64,000 bases of DNA, from assembly GCF_003412455.1 (NCBI RefSeq), contig NZ_QTJU01000002.1, forward strand, positions 124,001-188,000, in the 5' to 3' direction. A model generated the notes under the pieces. That model was not told the origin of the DNA and did not search any database. It saw only the letters and a list, made by a program, of their open reading frames with translations. Both the position numbers and the translations under genes were made by a program. Below are positions 1 through 8,355 of the stretch, piece after piece (position 1 is the first letter of the stretch; each line of letters starts with the position of its first letter). This DNA is from Deminuibacter soli. GTDB lineage: Bacteria; Bacteroidota; Bacteroidia; Chitinophagales; Chitinophagaceae.

Positions 1-226
1 GTTTGTCTGACAAGGCGGTGGTTGCCTGGTCATCAATCTGCACCTGGCCATTGCTGGGCGTATCGAGCAGGCCCATAATGTTAAGCAGCGTGCTTTTGCC
101 GCAACCGGAAGGGCCCATGATGGAGAGGAATTCGCCTTTGGCAATGTCGAGGCTGATGCTGTTGAGTGCAAGGGTTTCTACCGTATCGGTGCGGTAGATT
201 TTTTCAATGTTTCTTAAGCGTATCAT
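1..226 (-). CDS. ABC transporter ATP-binding protein, MacB/LolD type (C-terminus cut by window edge)
   Basis: The first 75 residues read from an ATG at 226 towards the window edge. They contain the Walker A motif GPSGCGKS at about residues 39-46 within the context typical of the MacB/LolD family (IMGPSGCGKSTLLNIMG). The product would energise an inner-membrane permease that pairs with the adaptor and outer-membrane channel encoded just upstream. It starts 36 bases after the TolC-type gene on the same strand, so it is the third gene of that operon; the permease is expected outside the window. Signature motif and Walker B are not in view. Confidence 0.9.
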   Translation of the reverse strand, partial: MIRLRNIEKIYRTDTVETLALNSISLDIAKGEFLSIMGPSGCGKSTLLNIMGLLDTPSNGQVQIDDQATTALSDK

Positions 227-262
227 AAATGTTATTGGTATTAGATGACAGAATATATGTTG

Positions 263-1723
263 TTACCGGTAAGTGATTTTTTCGTTCTTTTCAAAGTCGT
301 ACAGCGATAAATACCGCAGCTGGTAATAAGCTCCCCAGAAGTCGCGTAGTGCCATAATATAGTCCCGTTTGGCCTGGTCTTTCTCCTGGAAGGCGATGCT
401 AAGATCGGTGATGCTCAGTTTGCCCAGTGTATAGCTTTCTTTGGCAATCTGGTATTTCTCCGCAGCGATGCTGTCTGCTGCTGCGGTAAGTACCAGCTGG
501 TCTTTCATCATATCGAACAAGGTTACCTGCGTTACAATTTCCTGTGTAAATATCTGCTTATCCTGTTCTACCGCATATGCAGTAAACTCCATATTGGCTT
601 CCGCGGTTTTGGTTCTCGATTTGGAACGGCCCCAGTCTAAAATCGGTATGGTGAATGTAAGCTGTATTTCCTGCTGATTCTGCGGCGACTGGTACACTTT
701 CGATATGGTCGGGGCACTTTTGCTGTAACCCAGCTGGGCAGTGAGCGCCGCATTCAAACCATTATCCCCCCTGGCTTTGGCAATATCCCTCCTGGCTTCG
801 GCCATACGGCGAATAAAGGCAATGGCATCGCTGCGGTTGGCATAGGCTTCTGATAAAACTTTGTCTGTAGGCGCCTGCATGCGGCTGATGCTGTCTGGCA
901 GTAACAAGCCGATTTTTTCACTGGTTTGCAAACCCGTAAAAGCGCTGAGGTTAAGCGTGGCGATTTCCATTTCACGCCTGGCTGTACCTGCTGCTTTCTG
1001 TGATTTCAGCAGTTCAAGCTGCAGCTGCAGTATTTCGTTTTTGGATACTTTACCTAACTCCAGTTTTTCTTTTGCAATGGCCAGTATTTTTTGTGTGTTC
1101 TGCAGGTTGGTTGCTGCAATCTGCCAGTTTACCTGTGCCAGCAGCAGATCGAAAAAGTAACCACTGGCGGTAATGGCCACCTGTTCCATCGATTCAATAA
1201 AGGCCTGGGTGCTTTCACGGTATTTCAACGGCTCAATTTTTCTGTCCCATTTCAGTTGGTTAAACTGCCAAAGGGGTTGACTGTATCCTATGCCAAACGG
1301 CACACCATTGTACAAAATAGTTTTTCTGTCAAAGTCGTCAAAACGCTGCATCTGCGTGGTGCCAAAGATTGTGGCGCCTGTTGCGGCGATGGTTTGACTG
1401 AATGACAGATCGAGCAGGGAGTTGTTGTTGTGTATGGATTGAAACAATATCGTTCCGTCTGGCTGTGTTACCTGTGTAAATGTTTTGTTGTAACCGGGCA
1501 AGGTGCCGTTGAGTGATAGCTGCGGCTGGTAGTTAGACTGGTAGGTACGGTATTGCCAGTACTTTGTTTTTTTGGTTGTGATGGCCTGTTTGGATGCAAT
1601 GGATTTTTCTTTCGCCATTTGCACCACCTGTTGCAGGGTAAGCACAAGGGTGTCGCTGGTTTGCGCAAACAGCACACTGCCGGTAAAGAGTAAAAGAGTA
1701 GTATAACATAATTTCAGCAACAT
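263..1723 (-). CDS. TolC family outer-membrane efflux protein
   Basis: An outer-membrane channel component of a tripartite efflux system. From the Met at 1723 the protein has about 486 residues, begins with a clear signal peptide (MLLKLCYTTLLLFTGSVLFA) and has the long alpha-helical hairpin repeats of the TolC/OEP family (regions rich in E, K, L, Q; paired LGKV/LGKL segments). An in-frame Met at 1795 would overlap the upstream adaptor gene and put 24 unlikely residues before the signal peptide, so 1723 is preferred. It lies 31 bases after the adaptor gene and before the ABC ATPase, an operon order usual in Bacteroidota. Confidence 0.9.
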   Translation of the reverse strand: MLLKLCYTTLLLFTGSVLFAQTSDTLVLTLQQVVQMAKEKSIASKQAITTKKTKYWQYRTYQSNYQPQLSLNGTLPGYNKTFTQVTQPDGTILFQSIHNNNSLLDLSFSQTIAATGATIFGTTQMQRFDDFDRKTILYNGVPFGIGYSQPLWQFNQLKWDRKIEPLKYRESTQAFIESMEQVAITASGYFFDLLLAQVNWQIAATNLQNTQKILAIAKEKLELGKVSKNEILQLQLELLKSQKAAGTARREMEIATLNLSAFTGLQTSEKIGLLLPDSISRMQAPTDKVLSEAYANRSDAIAFIRRMAEARRDIAKARGDNGLNAALTAQLGYSKSAPTISKVYQSPQNQQEIQLTFTIPILDWGRSKSRTKTAEANMEFTAYAVEQDKQIFTQEIVTQVTLFDMMKDQLVLTAAADSIAAEKYQIAKESYTLGKLSITDLSIAFQEKDQAKRDYIMALRDFWGAYYQLRYLSLYDFEKNEKITYR

Positions 1724-1754
1724 AGCAGGTGTTGAAAGGATTAGTTGTAGGTAA

Positions 1755-3002
1755 TTAGTTTTCCAATGTAATGATGCGTGCATTTTTATAGGCACTCATG
1801 TCTGAGGTAATGATCACATCGCCGGGTTTTACCTTGTCTTTTATTTCCACGTAATCAAAATTGCTCATGCCTATGTGCACGCTTATTCTTTCTGCCTTGC
1901 CATTGCGCACCACAAAAATATCCTGGGCAGCAGCGCCCCTGAAAGCCGGTCCGTTGGCTACGCGCAGCACATTGTTTTGTGCGGCAGTGACAATGTATAC
2001 TTCCACTTTCATATTGGGATGCAGCAGGGTATGGTTGCTGGTGTCGAGTTTTATGTCGAACGTGATCATATTGTTCTGCACTGCAGGCTGAATGTTGATG
2101 ACCGTGCCTCTCAATTGCGTTTCATTGATGCGGATAATGGCCGGTAAACCGCGGTGCAGCTGATCGAGATAAGTATCGGCTATGCTGCCCTGTATTTTAA
2201 AACTGCTGAGGTCTGCAATGCGGGCGAGTGCATCTCCTTCATGAATGGCAGAACCGATGTTGCGGTTAATCCAGGTAACTACGCCATCGCGGGTGGCGAC
2301 AATGTTAGCCTGCTGCAGTTTTCGTTCCAGCTCGCGCAGGTCGTTCTCCTGTATGGCAGCTGCTATTTCAGCTTCGCGCATTTCTACCTGCATGGTTTGC
2401 TGTTTGCTGTGTATCTCGTTTTCGAGCTGCAACTTTTCCAGCCTGGCAACTTTCAGGTTCAGTTCGGCTTTATCAATATCTTCTTTGGTACCACCGCCTG
2501 CCTTGTACAGGCGTTTGGCATTTTCCACATCCGCTTCGAGACTGCTGATGCGCAGCTGTTTTACATCGTTGTTTGATTTAATGTCGTAGAAACTTTTATC
2601 CAGTTCCAGCTTTAGCTTTTTGATGTCGTTGCGTTTGGATTCGAGCTGGAATTTCAGTTTCTCCGCAGCCATCAGGGAAGCGGCCTTATCGAGTGTAAGC
2701 ACCGACTGGCCTGCTTTTACATTGCTGCCTGCGGTTAAGCCTACCTGTTGAATAGAGGCATTGATGGGACTGGTGACTACTTCTTCAAACTCGGGCAGTA
2801 CCTCGCCGGATGCAGTAAGTGTATTCTCCACATCGCCGCGCTGCACTACCGCGGTTGAAATGGCAGACCGTGCAATAGATGATGCAAAAGAAGAGCGGAT
2901 CAAAACAGTTGCAAGTGCAATGAGGGTAATGACCAGTATGCCGGTGAGCAGCCGTTTTTTGTTTCTGCGTTTGGTAACCGAGGCTTCGATATCCTTATCC
3001 AT
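1755..3002 (-). CDS. HlyD/MacA-type periplasmic adaptor subunit of an efflux transporter
   Basis: A membrane-fusion protein of 415 residues that would bridge the inner-membrane ABC permease and the TolC-like channel. It has a short cytoplasmic N-terminus, one transmembrane segment at about residues 18-36, a split lipoyl/barrel-sandwich region (SPINASIQQVGLTAGSNVKA and VVTWINRNIGSAIHEGDAL), a long coiled-coil between them (about residues 110-230), and a beta-barrel C-terminal half. It is the first gene of the operon and lies directly below a sigma-54-like promoter, so it is the point where transcription of the efflux genes probably begins. Confidence 0.9.
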   Translation of the reverse strand: MDKDIEASVTKRRNKKRLLTGILVITLIALATVLIRSSFASSIARSAISTAVVQRGDVENTLTASGEVLPEFEEVVTSPINASIQQVGLTAGSNVKAGQSVLTLDKAASLMAAEKLKFQLESKRNDIKKLKLELDKSFYDIKSNNDVKQLRISSLEADVENAKRLYKAGGGTKEDIDKAELNLKVARLEKLQLENEIHSKQQTMQVEMREAEIAAAIQENDLRELERKLQQANIVATRDGVVTWINRNIGSAIHEGDALARIADLSSFKIQGSIADTYLDQLHRGLPAIIRINETQLRGTVINIQPAVQNNMITFDIKLDTSNHTLLHPNMKVEVYIVTAAQNNVLRVANGPAFRGAAAQDIFVVRNGKAERISVHIGMSNFDYVEIKDKVKPGDVIITSDMSAYKNARIITLEN

Positions 3003-3025
3003 TACAAGAATTTATGCCTTAGGAT

Positions 3026-3043
3026 TTTCAAGATGGGTGCCAA
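3026..3043 (-). promoter_or_regulatory. Sigma-54 (-24/-12) promoter of the efflux operon
   Basis: On the minus strand the sequence reads TTGGCACCCATCTTGAAA. Against the sigma-54 consensus TGGCAC-N5-TTGC it matches all positions except the last (TTGA). The implied start site lies about 12 bases downstream, leaving a leader of roughly 15 bases before the adaptor ATG at 3002. Confidence 0.65.
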
Positions 3044-3091
3044 ACGCAATTGTTTGATAATTATATTGTTGCGGGTTTTTAAACGCATGTT

Positions 3092-3111
3092 TTTGTCCGG
3101 TTCCGGACAAA
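3092..3111. promoter_or_regulatory. Perfect 20-bp palindrome, probable upstream activator site
   Basis: TTTGTCCGGTTCCGGACAAA is a perfect inverted repeat of 9-base arms around TT. It is centred about 85 bases upstream of the predicted sigma-54 start site, a usual place for a dimeric enhancer-binding (NtrC-family) regulator. The regulator gene is not in the window. Confidence 0.6.
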
Positions 3112-3368
3112 TTGTTTGATTGCGGACCAGTGCGATAGCGTGCGTTAGAGAACCATTGAGAACCGGAAGGCGACAGTCGGGATGATCATAGCAAGTCCGA
3201 TGATCATAGCGAATGCACTGTTCGGAGCGGAGGTAGTTGCCGGTAGGGACACCGGCAACGACATGGCACCGCGATTGCTTATTTGTACAGGATACCGGCA
3301 TTGCTGCAGCAACTGGATATACCTGACAAAAGCAACAGGCTGACCATTACCGGAAAAGTATATGAAAA
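3112..3368. other. Non-coding stretch with short repeats and a hairpin
   Basis: No convincing gene. It holds a direct repeat GATGATCATAGC (twice within 3181-3210), a short repeat GAGAACC, and an inverted repeat with 9-base arms GTTGCCGGT/ACCGGCAAC at 3236-3259. The open frame that crosses it on the minus strand has no family resemblance and would run through the sigma-54 promoter. Confidence 0.4.
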
Positions 3369-3398
3369 TAAAAAAGGCTCCGCAAAGGAGCCTCTTTT
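3369..3398 (-). terminator. Intrinsic terminator after the J-domain gene
   Basis: Stem of eight pairs (AAGGCTCC/GGAGCCTC-like) with a GCAAA loop and T/A runs on both sides; it may work in both directions. It lies 27 bases past the J-domain stop codon. Confidence 0.8.
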
Positions 3399-3425
3399 AT
3401 TGCTATCTTATGAAAGTTCGTGTTG

Positions 3426-3875
3426 TTACACGGCCATTGCTTTTGCTACTTTTCGGTAAACAAACTCATGAAACACGTGCCTGCGGCAGAAACGGCCCGG
3501 CGTGTCGGAATTGATCAGTTTTACATACGTGGCTTTGGGTACATCAAAATATTCATAGCTGCTGCCATCTTCAAAAACCAAGGTGAGTGTTGATTTGGTG
3601 TAAGAGAAGTCAGACAGTGGTGATGCATTGATGGTTTCAGTGTACATAGGCAACGCCTGTGCAATGGTTTCCGGGGCAATGCTTACCAGGAAATTGTATG
3701 CTTCTATCAGCTCTTTGCTCTTGTGTTCTGCTTCCTGTTTGGCAGCATCTTCTGCGTTGGCAAATTTATCGGGATGCCATTCTTTCATCAGGTTGCGGTA
3801 AATGGTTTTCATTTCTTTAACCTCGGTCGTTTTAGTAACGCCCAATAATTTGCGGTATGCTGCTATATTACTCAT
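3426..3875 (-). CDS. J-domain protein with C-terminal KTSC domain
   Basis: A 149-residue cytoplasmic protein. Residues about 5-65 form a J domain with the HPD tripeptide (WHPDKF, H34), which stimulates DnaK-type ATPases. Residues about 85-145 form a KTSC domain (FSYTKSTLTLVFEDGSSYEY...FDVP), a small module that includes a lysyl-tRNA-synthetase-like segment and is often found alone. It lacks the Gly/Phe and zinc modules of DnaJ, so it is a specialised co-chaperone. The gene stands alone with its own terminator. Confidence 0.85.
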   Translation of the reverse strand: MSNIAAYRKLLGVTKTTEVKEMKTIYRNLMKEWHPDKFANAEDAAKQEAEHKSKELIEAYNFLVSIAPETIAQALPMYTETINASPLSDFSYTKSTLTLVFEDGSSYEYFDVPKATYVKLINSDTPGRFCRRHVFHEFVYRKVAKAMAV

Positions 3876-4127
3876 GATTCGTTTATGCCGCGCAAAGGTA
3901 GTTCAATACAACGGGCTTGCCGCATTGTAATGTCAATTAATGGTAAAGCTTTTAATAAAGTTGGCGCGTGCAGGGCGTTTCAAAGAAGGCTTTGGTGTGT
4001 TAAATGGCTGATAATTAGCTATATACAATACCCACCCGTGCATATGCTTCACGGATGGGTATCGCTGGTGCCTTTTGTAAACGGGATGGGCGCAGTGTTA
4101 CACTTGCGGGATGTTGCGGCAAAATAA

Positions 4128-5237
4128 TTATGCCCATTTTTTTTGCAGCCAGCGACGCACCGGTTCATCATACCATTTTAAACAAGCATAGGCTACAGAA
4201 ACAGACACGACAAAAGTAAGTACCGCGAAAGGCAACCCTGCATGCAAGCTTACTTTGTGCGTGGCTACCCATCCTGTATAAATGTAAACGAAGGGATAGT
4301 GGGTAATGTATATGGGGTAAGAAAGGTCACCTATGAACTTGCATATTTTATTGGCTGCTCCTGAAAGCGGCCTGCCACTTGCACCAATATAAATAACCAG
4401 CGGAAATACGAGTATAATAACTACGGCTTCGTATATGCCGTTTTGCCATAGTTGTGTGAGGCCGCCGATTCTTGGAAATGCGAGTACGAACAACAATAAC
4501 AGCGAACTCCACAGGAAGGCATTTTTTATCTGCGTGAGTTTGGCAACGCGGAATAAGAGCAATCCCGCAACAAAGGGATACATTAACCGGACGAAGCCAA
4601 TGTGCAGCTGTTTCGCATCGAGCGACCAGCCGCCGATTACATGGCCTTCATTGGCGAATACGGCGAGATGCACCAGGGCAATGGCTGAGAGTACTGCCAG
4701 TATGGCCAATGCTGTTTTTGAAAACCTGCGTATGATTAATGCGTACAGGATATTGCCGATGTACTCAAAAAACAATGACCAGGCCGGGCCATCCAGCGGG
4801 TGCATTTCCTGCCAGCCGCGGATATCCATAGATACGGGCAATGGCAGCAATGTAGCGCCCAGCAGCATTACGGCAATTACCTGCCACACGGGTACCTGCG
4901 AAATACCGGGCCATATAGGTGAGGCTGAATAGTAAAAACAAAGCGCACCAATTACAGAGCCCATTACCACCATAGGCTGCAGGCGTATAAGCCGGCGTTT
5001 GAAAAAACCTTTAATGGTAATGCCGGGCCAGCGGCCATCGTAGGCATAACCAATTACGAAACCGGATAACAAAAAGAAAAAGTCCACTGCCAGGTAACCA
5101 TGGTTAATCAGCTGGTCAACATGGCTGGTGGCATGGGCTTCGCAAATATGAAATATCACTACAGTAAGGGCGGCTACACCACGCAGTCCGTCGAGAATCT
5201 GGAAATGCGGGCGGGAATCGGGAGAAGCAAGCGTCAT
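4128..5237 (-). CDS. Acyltransferase 3 family membrane protein (OafA/YrhL-like)
   Basis: A 369-residue polytopic inner-membrane protein with about ten hydrophobic segments. The N-terminus has the family pattern LDGLRGVAALTVVIFHI, including the essential His and the following YLAVDFFFLLSGFVIGYAYDGR motif. Members transfer acyl groups to cell-surface sugars; the substrate cannot be told from sequence. It stands alone, between the J-domain gene and a non-coding stretch. Confidence 0.88.
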   Translation of the reverse strand: MTLASPDSRPHFQILDGLRGVAALTVVIFHICEAHATSHVDQLINHGYLAVDFFFLLSGFVIGYAYDGRWPGITIKGFFKRRLIRLQPMVVMGSVIGALCFYYSASPIWPGISQVPVWQVIAVMLLGATLLPLPVSMDIRGWQEMHPLDGPAWSLFFEYIGNILYALIIRRFSKTALAILAVLSAIALVHLAVFANEGHVIGGWSLDAKQLHIGFVRLMYPFVAGLLLFRVAKLTQIKNAFLWSSLLLLFVLAFPRIGGLTQLWQNGIYEAVVIILVFPLVIYIGASGRPLSGAANKICKFIGDLSYPIYITHYPFVYIYTGWVATHKVSLHAGLPFAVLTFVVSVSVAYACLKWYDEPVRRWLQKKWA

Positions 5238-5313
5238 TTGTGTTGGTTGGTTTAGTATGCGTCAGGAAAAATATATAGCCCTGAATATAGGAAATCTATG
5301 AAAAAAATACGCG

Positions 5314-5481
5314 ATGTTATGCATAGAAGATACATTAGCCAATCACCAGGAGACTGAACCAGCCGTGCGACAGGACATCGATATCCTGATTAACCAGGTG
5401 TTGCTGGATTTAAAACCGATGTGGGAGCAGAGAAGTAGTGAGCTGATGGTTCAAATGTTCAATAGTTTCATTGTTCAATAA
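5314..5481 (+). CDS. Possible small protein of 55 aa
   Basis: An ATG-started frame, shorter than usual gene-calling limits, with acidic helical content (LANHQETEPAVRQDIDIL). It is followed 15 bases later by a good terminator, which suggests a transcript here. The last 12 codons fall in a low-complexity GTTCAA-rich tract seen in other intergenic regions of this window, so the C-terminus may be eroded. No family recognised; it could be spurious. Confidence 0.3.
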   Translation: MLCIEDTLANHQETEPAVRQDIDILINQVLLDLKPMWEQRSSELMVQMFNSFIVQ

Positions 5482-5495
5482 ATGAAGCGAATCCT

Positions 5496-5534
5496 AAAAG
5501 AGTAGTGTCATTTCAGTGATACTGCTCTTTTTTG
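5496..5534 (+). terminator. Intrinsic terminator
   Basis: Inverted repeat AAAAGAGTAGT / ACTGCTCTTTT closing a short loop and followed by a T run. Confidence 0.7.
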
Positions 5535-5755
5535 TTTTCCGGGAAAGCCGGTAACCTTTTTGGCAGAATGCTTCGGGTGCTAAAATGCCCGGTTCAATGC
5601 GCACTTTGCCTGGCTGGCTTGCCTGGGCTTGTGCAGGCTGTTACGTGGGGTAACTTTGTAAACAAACACTTGAATGATGCTGTTAGGGATAATAGTTGTT
5701 TACCTGCAACATTCATAGTGCGCATTTTTAAGCTGAACCTGTTAATAAGGTATAT

Positions 5756-6856
5756 ATGAAAACCGAATTTGCCGGCATCCGCCGTTTTTTGATTACACCG
5801 TTTATGGTGCTTGCAGCGCTTACCTGTGCCGGCCTGCTCTGTGGCAGCTGGCGTGCTGCAAAGCAGGCAACTACTACAAATGATCAACTCCCGTTTGAAG
5901 GCAAGTTGCCTTCACTTAATGGTGCTACCGGCTGGGTAAATACCGGTGCGCTTACCCGGGAATGCCTGAGAGGCAAAGTGGTATTGGTAAACTTCTGTAC
6001 TTTCTCGTGCATTAACTGGCTGCGTCAACTGCCCTATGTACGGGCATGGGCACAAAAGTACAAAGACCAGGGACTTGTGGTGCTAGGAGTGCAAACACCC
6101 GAGTTTCCTTTTGAAGAAAATGCAGACAATGTGCGCCACGCCTTTGCTGAAATGAATATCCAGTACCCGGTGGCTATTGATAACAACCATGAAATATGGC
6201 GGGTGTTTAAAAACGAATACTGGCCTGCCTTGTATTTTGTTGATGCGAAAGGAAATATCCGGCATCACCATTTTGGAGAAGGTGATTATGAACAATCAGA
6301 AAAAGTGATACAGCAATTATTGGCTGAAGCAGGCAATACAGGCGTTAGCCAGGATTTGGTTGCAGAAGATGCGCAGGGGATAGAGCTGGCAGCTGATTGG
6401 AGCAACCTGCAATCGCAGGAAAATTATGTGAACGCTATCAGAACGCAAGGGTTTGCTTCACGCGGAGGGGTAAGACCGCTTCAGCCGCTTTCGTATACAG
6501 CGCCGGCGCGACTGGAATTGAACCAGTGGGCACTTGCAGGTGAATGGACAATGGGCTTGCAGTCGACTGTTTTGAATAAGGCGAATGGCCGGATGATATA
6601 CCGTTTTCATGCCCGCGATCTTAACCTGGTAATGGGCGCACTAACGCCGGGTACTGCAATAAAATTTCGCGTGCGCATTGATGGTTTACCTCCAGTTGAA
6701 GCGCATGGTATTGACACCGATAGTGACGGGTTTGGTACAGTGAAAGAACAGCGGCTGTACCAGTTAATCAGACAACAGGGGCCTGTGACTGACCGGTTAT
6801 TTGAGATTGAATTTTTAACTGCCGGTGTAGAGACTTTTTCTTTCACATTCGGATAA
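5756..6856 (+). CDS. Secreted thioredoxin-fold protein with DipZ-type C-terminal module, altered active site
   Basis: A 366-residue protein with an N-terminal hydrophobic signal (residues about 10-32), a thioredoxin-like/AhpC-TSA domain (about 55-195) and a beta-rich C-terminal domain (about 235-366) as in the C-terminal half of DipZ-like thiol-disulfide proteins. Family members usually read FWTYSCINCLRTLPYV with the CINC pair as active site. Here the same place reads FCTFSCINWLRQLPYV: the resolving Cys is Trp (residue 88) and the usual Trp is Cys (residue 81), leaving C81 and C85 in a CxxxC spacing. The protein is otherwise full-length. Confidence 0.8.
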   Translation: MKTEFAGIRRFLITPFMVLAALTCAGLLCGSWRAAKQATTTNDQLPFEGKLPSLNGATGWVNTGALTRECLRGKVVLVNFCTFSCINWLRQLPYVRAWAQKYKDQGLVVLGVQTPEFPFEENADNVRHAFAEMNIQYPVAIDNNHEIWRVFKNEYWPALYFVDAKGNIRHHHFGEGDYEQSEKVIQQLLAEAGNTGVSQDLVAEDAQGIELAADWSNLQSQENYVNAIRTQGFASRGGVRPLQPLSYTAPARLELNQWALAGEWTMGLQSTVLNKANGRMIYRFHARDLNLVMGALTPGTAIKFRVRIDGLPPVEAHGIDTDSDGFGTVKEQRLYQLIRQQGPVTDRLFEIEFLTAGVETFSFTFG

Positions 6857-7352
6857 GCCCCCCTGCATGGGTGATGCTGCGGCATTGGCTGTAAATGAAC
6901 TGGTAGGTTTCCAGTTTGCCCAGGCCATAAAATCCCATCCATATATTTTCAATTGTGGCAAAGTTGGTAAAGTCTGCGGCGGGCTTGCCTGCTTTTATGT
7001 TTTGATGGTGTTTGTAGAAAGTTAGTAAGAAGGGACAGTTGATCATTGGTGTTTTGGTTTGGTGGCCTGCGTGAACGAATTGATTGCAGCAGGTGATATA
7101 GGTGTTATTTAAGATTGACCTTTCTTCTTCTTGATTTGAAAATTACATAGGTTGTAAGCATATTTGAATTTTTATTAGGTAGGGGTTGCAGGCTTTCAGC
7201 AAGGATCACAGCTACAATTATATAAACGTTTGCAAACATTTGCAAGTGAGGGCAGCAGATATCTCCGTTTTTTCACCCACCCGAATGCCCGGCTCAGGGG
7301 CTAATCTGTCCGGCCCGGCATATTCAAAGGTAAGGGCAGCCTGCCTGCCGGG
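6857..7352. other. Intergenic region with LacI-type palindromes
   Basis: About 500 bases with no convincing gene. Positions 7224-7237 contain the overlapping palindromes AAACGTTT and GTTTGCAAAC, followed by ATTTGCAAG; this resembles operators of LacI-family regulators. No regulator gene of that family is in the window. Confidence 0.35.
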
Positions 7353-7360
7353 TATCTTTG
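7353..7360 (+). promoter_or_regulatory. Bacteroidota -7 promoter box (TATCTTTG)
   Basis: TATCTTTG matches TAnnTTTG and lies 15 bases before the ATG of the haem protein gene; a -33 element is weak. Confidence 0.45.
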
Positions 7361-7375
7361 AGCAAAATCACCTGT

Positions 7376-8353
7376 ATGAATTCACTTACGCGAAAAAGCA
7401 AGGTAAAGAAGGTACTGCTCGGTATTATTGCATTTGTTGTACTGGCGGTAGTGGTACTGCAATTTACCACCCAACCTTTGACTAATCCTCCTGTTACCGG
7501 CACTATTGAAGCACCGAAAGAAGTAATGGCTATTCTCCAGCGTTCGTGCTTTAACTGCCATTCCAACGAAACAAAACTGGCCTGGTTCGATAAAATTGCA
7601 CCGCTTTCCTGGCGCGTAAAAGCAGATGTGGAACATGCACGGCAGATAATGAATTTTTCAGAATGGGACAAACTGGGCGCCGGTGACCGTGTGGGTGCTT
7701 TCTGGGGTATTACCAATATGGTAAAGTTTGACAGAATGCCACTGAAGGGATACAGGCTGCTGCACCCGGATGCAAAACTTTCTCCTGCAGAAGTAGAGAT
7801 CATCCGCAAATACACTGAATCAATCACACATAATGACCGGTCTGATTCTACCATTGTGCACGATGCCCAGGAGGCTTTTGCTGCATGGCGGAAGCAGACG
7901 GATACATTGAAAGTCTTCCCTAAATCGCCCAACGGAGTTGTTTATACAGATGAATTTAAAAAATGGAAAGTGATCAGCATGAGCACGCTGTTTGAAAATT
8001 CCATGCGTGTGATTTATGGTAATGATATTGCGGTGAAGGCTGTTGAAAACGAACAGTTTCATCCCTGGCCAGATGGTGCTGTAGTGGTAAAAGCTGTATG
8101 GGAGCAAGCACCTAACGAATATGGTGAAGTGCGCCCCGGTAAGTTCATTAATGCGCAGTTTTTGGTAAAAGATGGTAAGCAATATACCGAAACAGAAGGC
8201 TGGGGTTTTGCCAAGTTCTCGGGCAATAACCTTACTCCATATGGCCATACTGCCAATTTTGCCACAACCCAATGTATCAGCTGCCACCGTCAGCTGGCTG
8301 AAGAAACCGGTTATTTATTCAGTGTTCCTTTGAAAGTTAATCCCAAACAATAA
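7376..8353 (+). CDS. Haem-binding / cytochrome P460 family protein
   Basis: A protein of 325 residues from the ATG at 7376 (a Met 18 bases earlier overlaps the promoter box). After an N-terminal membrane anchor (about residues 13-30) comes a haem-binding domain with CFNCH (C58, H62), then a cytochrome P460-like domain ending with a second CISCH (C300, H304) near the C-terminus. It should be a periplasmic, membrane-tethered c-type haem protein, possibly handling small nitrogen or peroxide substrates, though the reaction is not deducible. A small lipoprotein gene follows two bases after its stop. Confidence 0.8.
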   Translation: MNSLTRKSKVKKVLLGIIAFVVLAVVVLQFTTQPLTNPPVTGTIEAPKEVMAILQRSCFNCHSNETKLAWFDKIAPLSWRVKADVEHARQIMNFSEWDKLGAGDRVGAFWGITNMVKFDRMPLKGYRLLHPDAKLSPAEVEIIRKYTESITHNDRSDSTIVHDAQEAFAAWRKQTDTLKVFPKSPNGVVYTDEFKKWKVISMSTLFENSMRVIYGNDIAVKAVENEQFHPWPDGAVVVKAVWEQAPNEYGEVRPGKFINAQFLVKDGKQYTETEGWGFAKFSGNNLTPYGHTANFATTQCISCHRQLAEETGYLFSVPLKVNPKQ

Positions 8354-8355
8354 CA

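Noticed and set aside
1091-1405. A 104-codon frame antisense to the TolC-type gene
   Set aside because: Shadow of the real gene.
3002-3301. A 99-codon frame upstream of the efflux adaptor
   Set aside because: It runs through the sigma-54 promoter and palindrome and overlaps the adaptor start; no family likeness.
6843-7046. A 67-codon minus-strand frame after the thioredoxin-fold gene
   Set aside because: It overlaps the end of that gene, has no promoter box and no family likeness.
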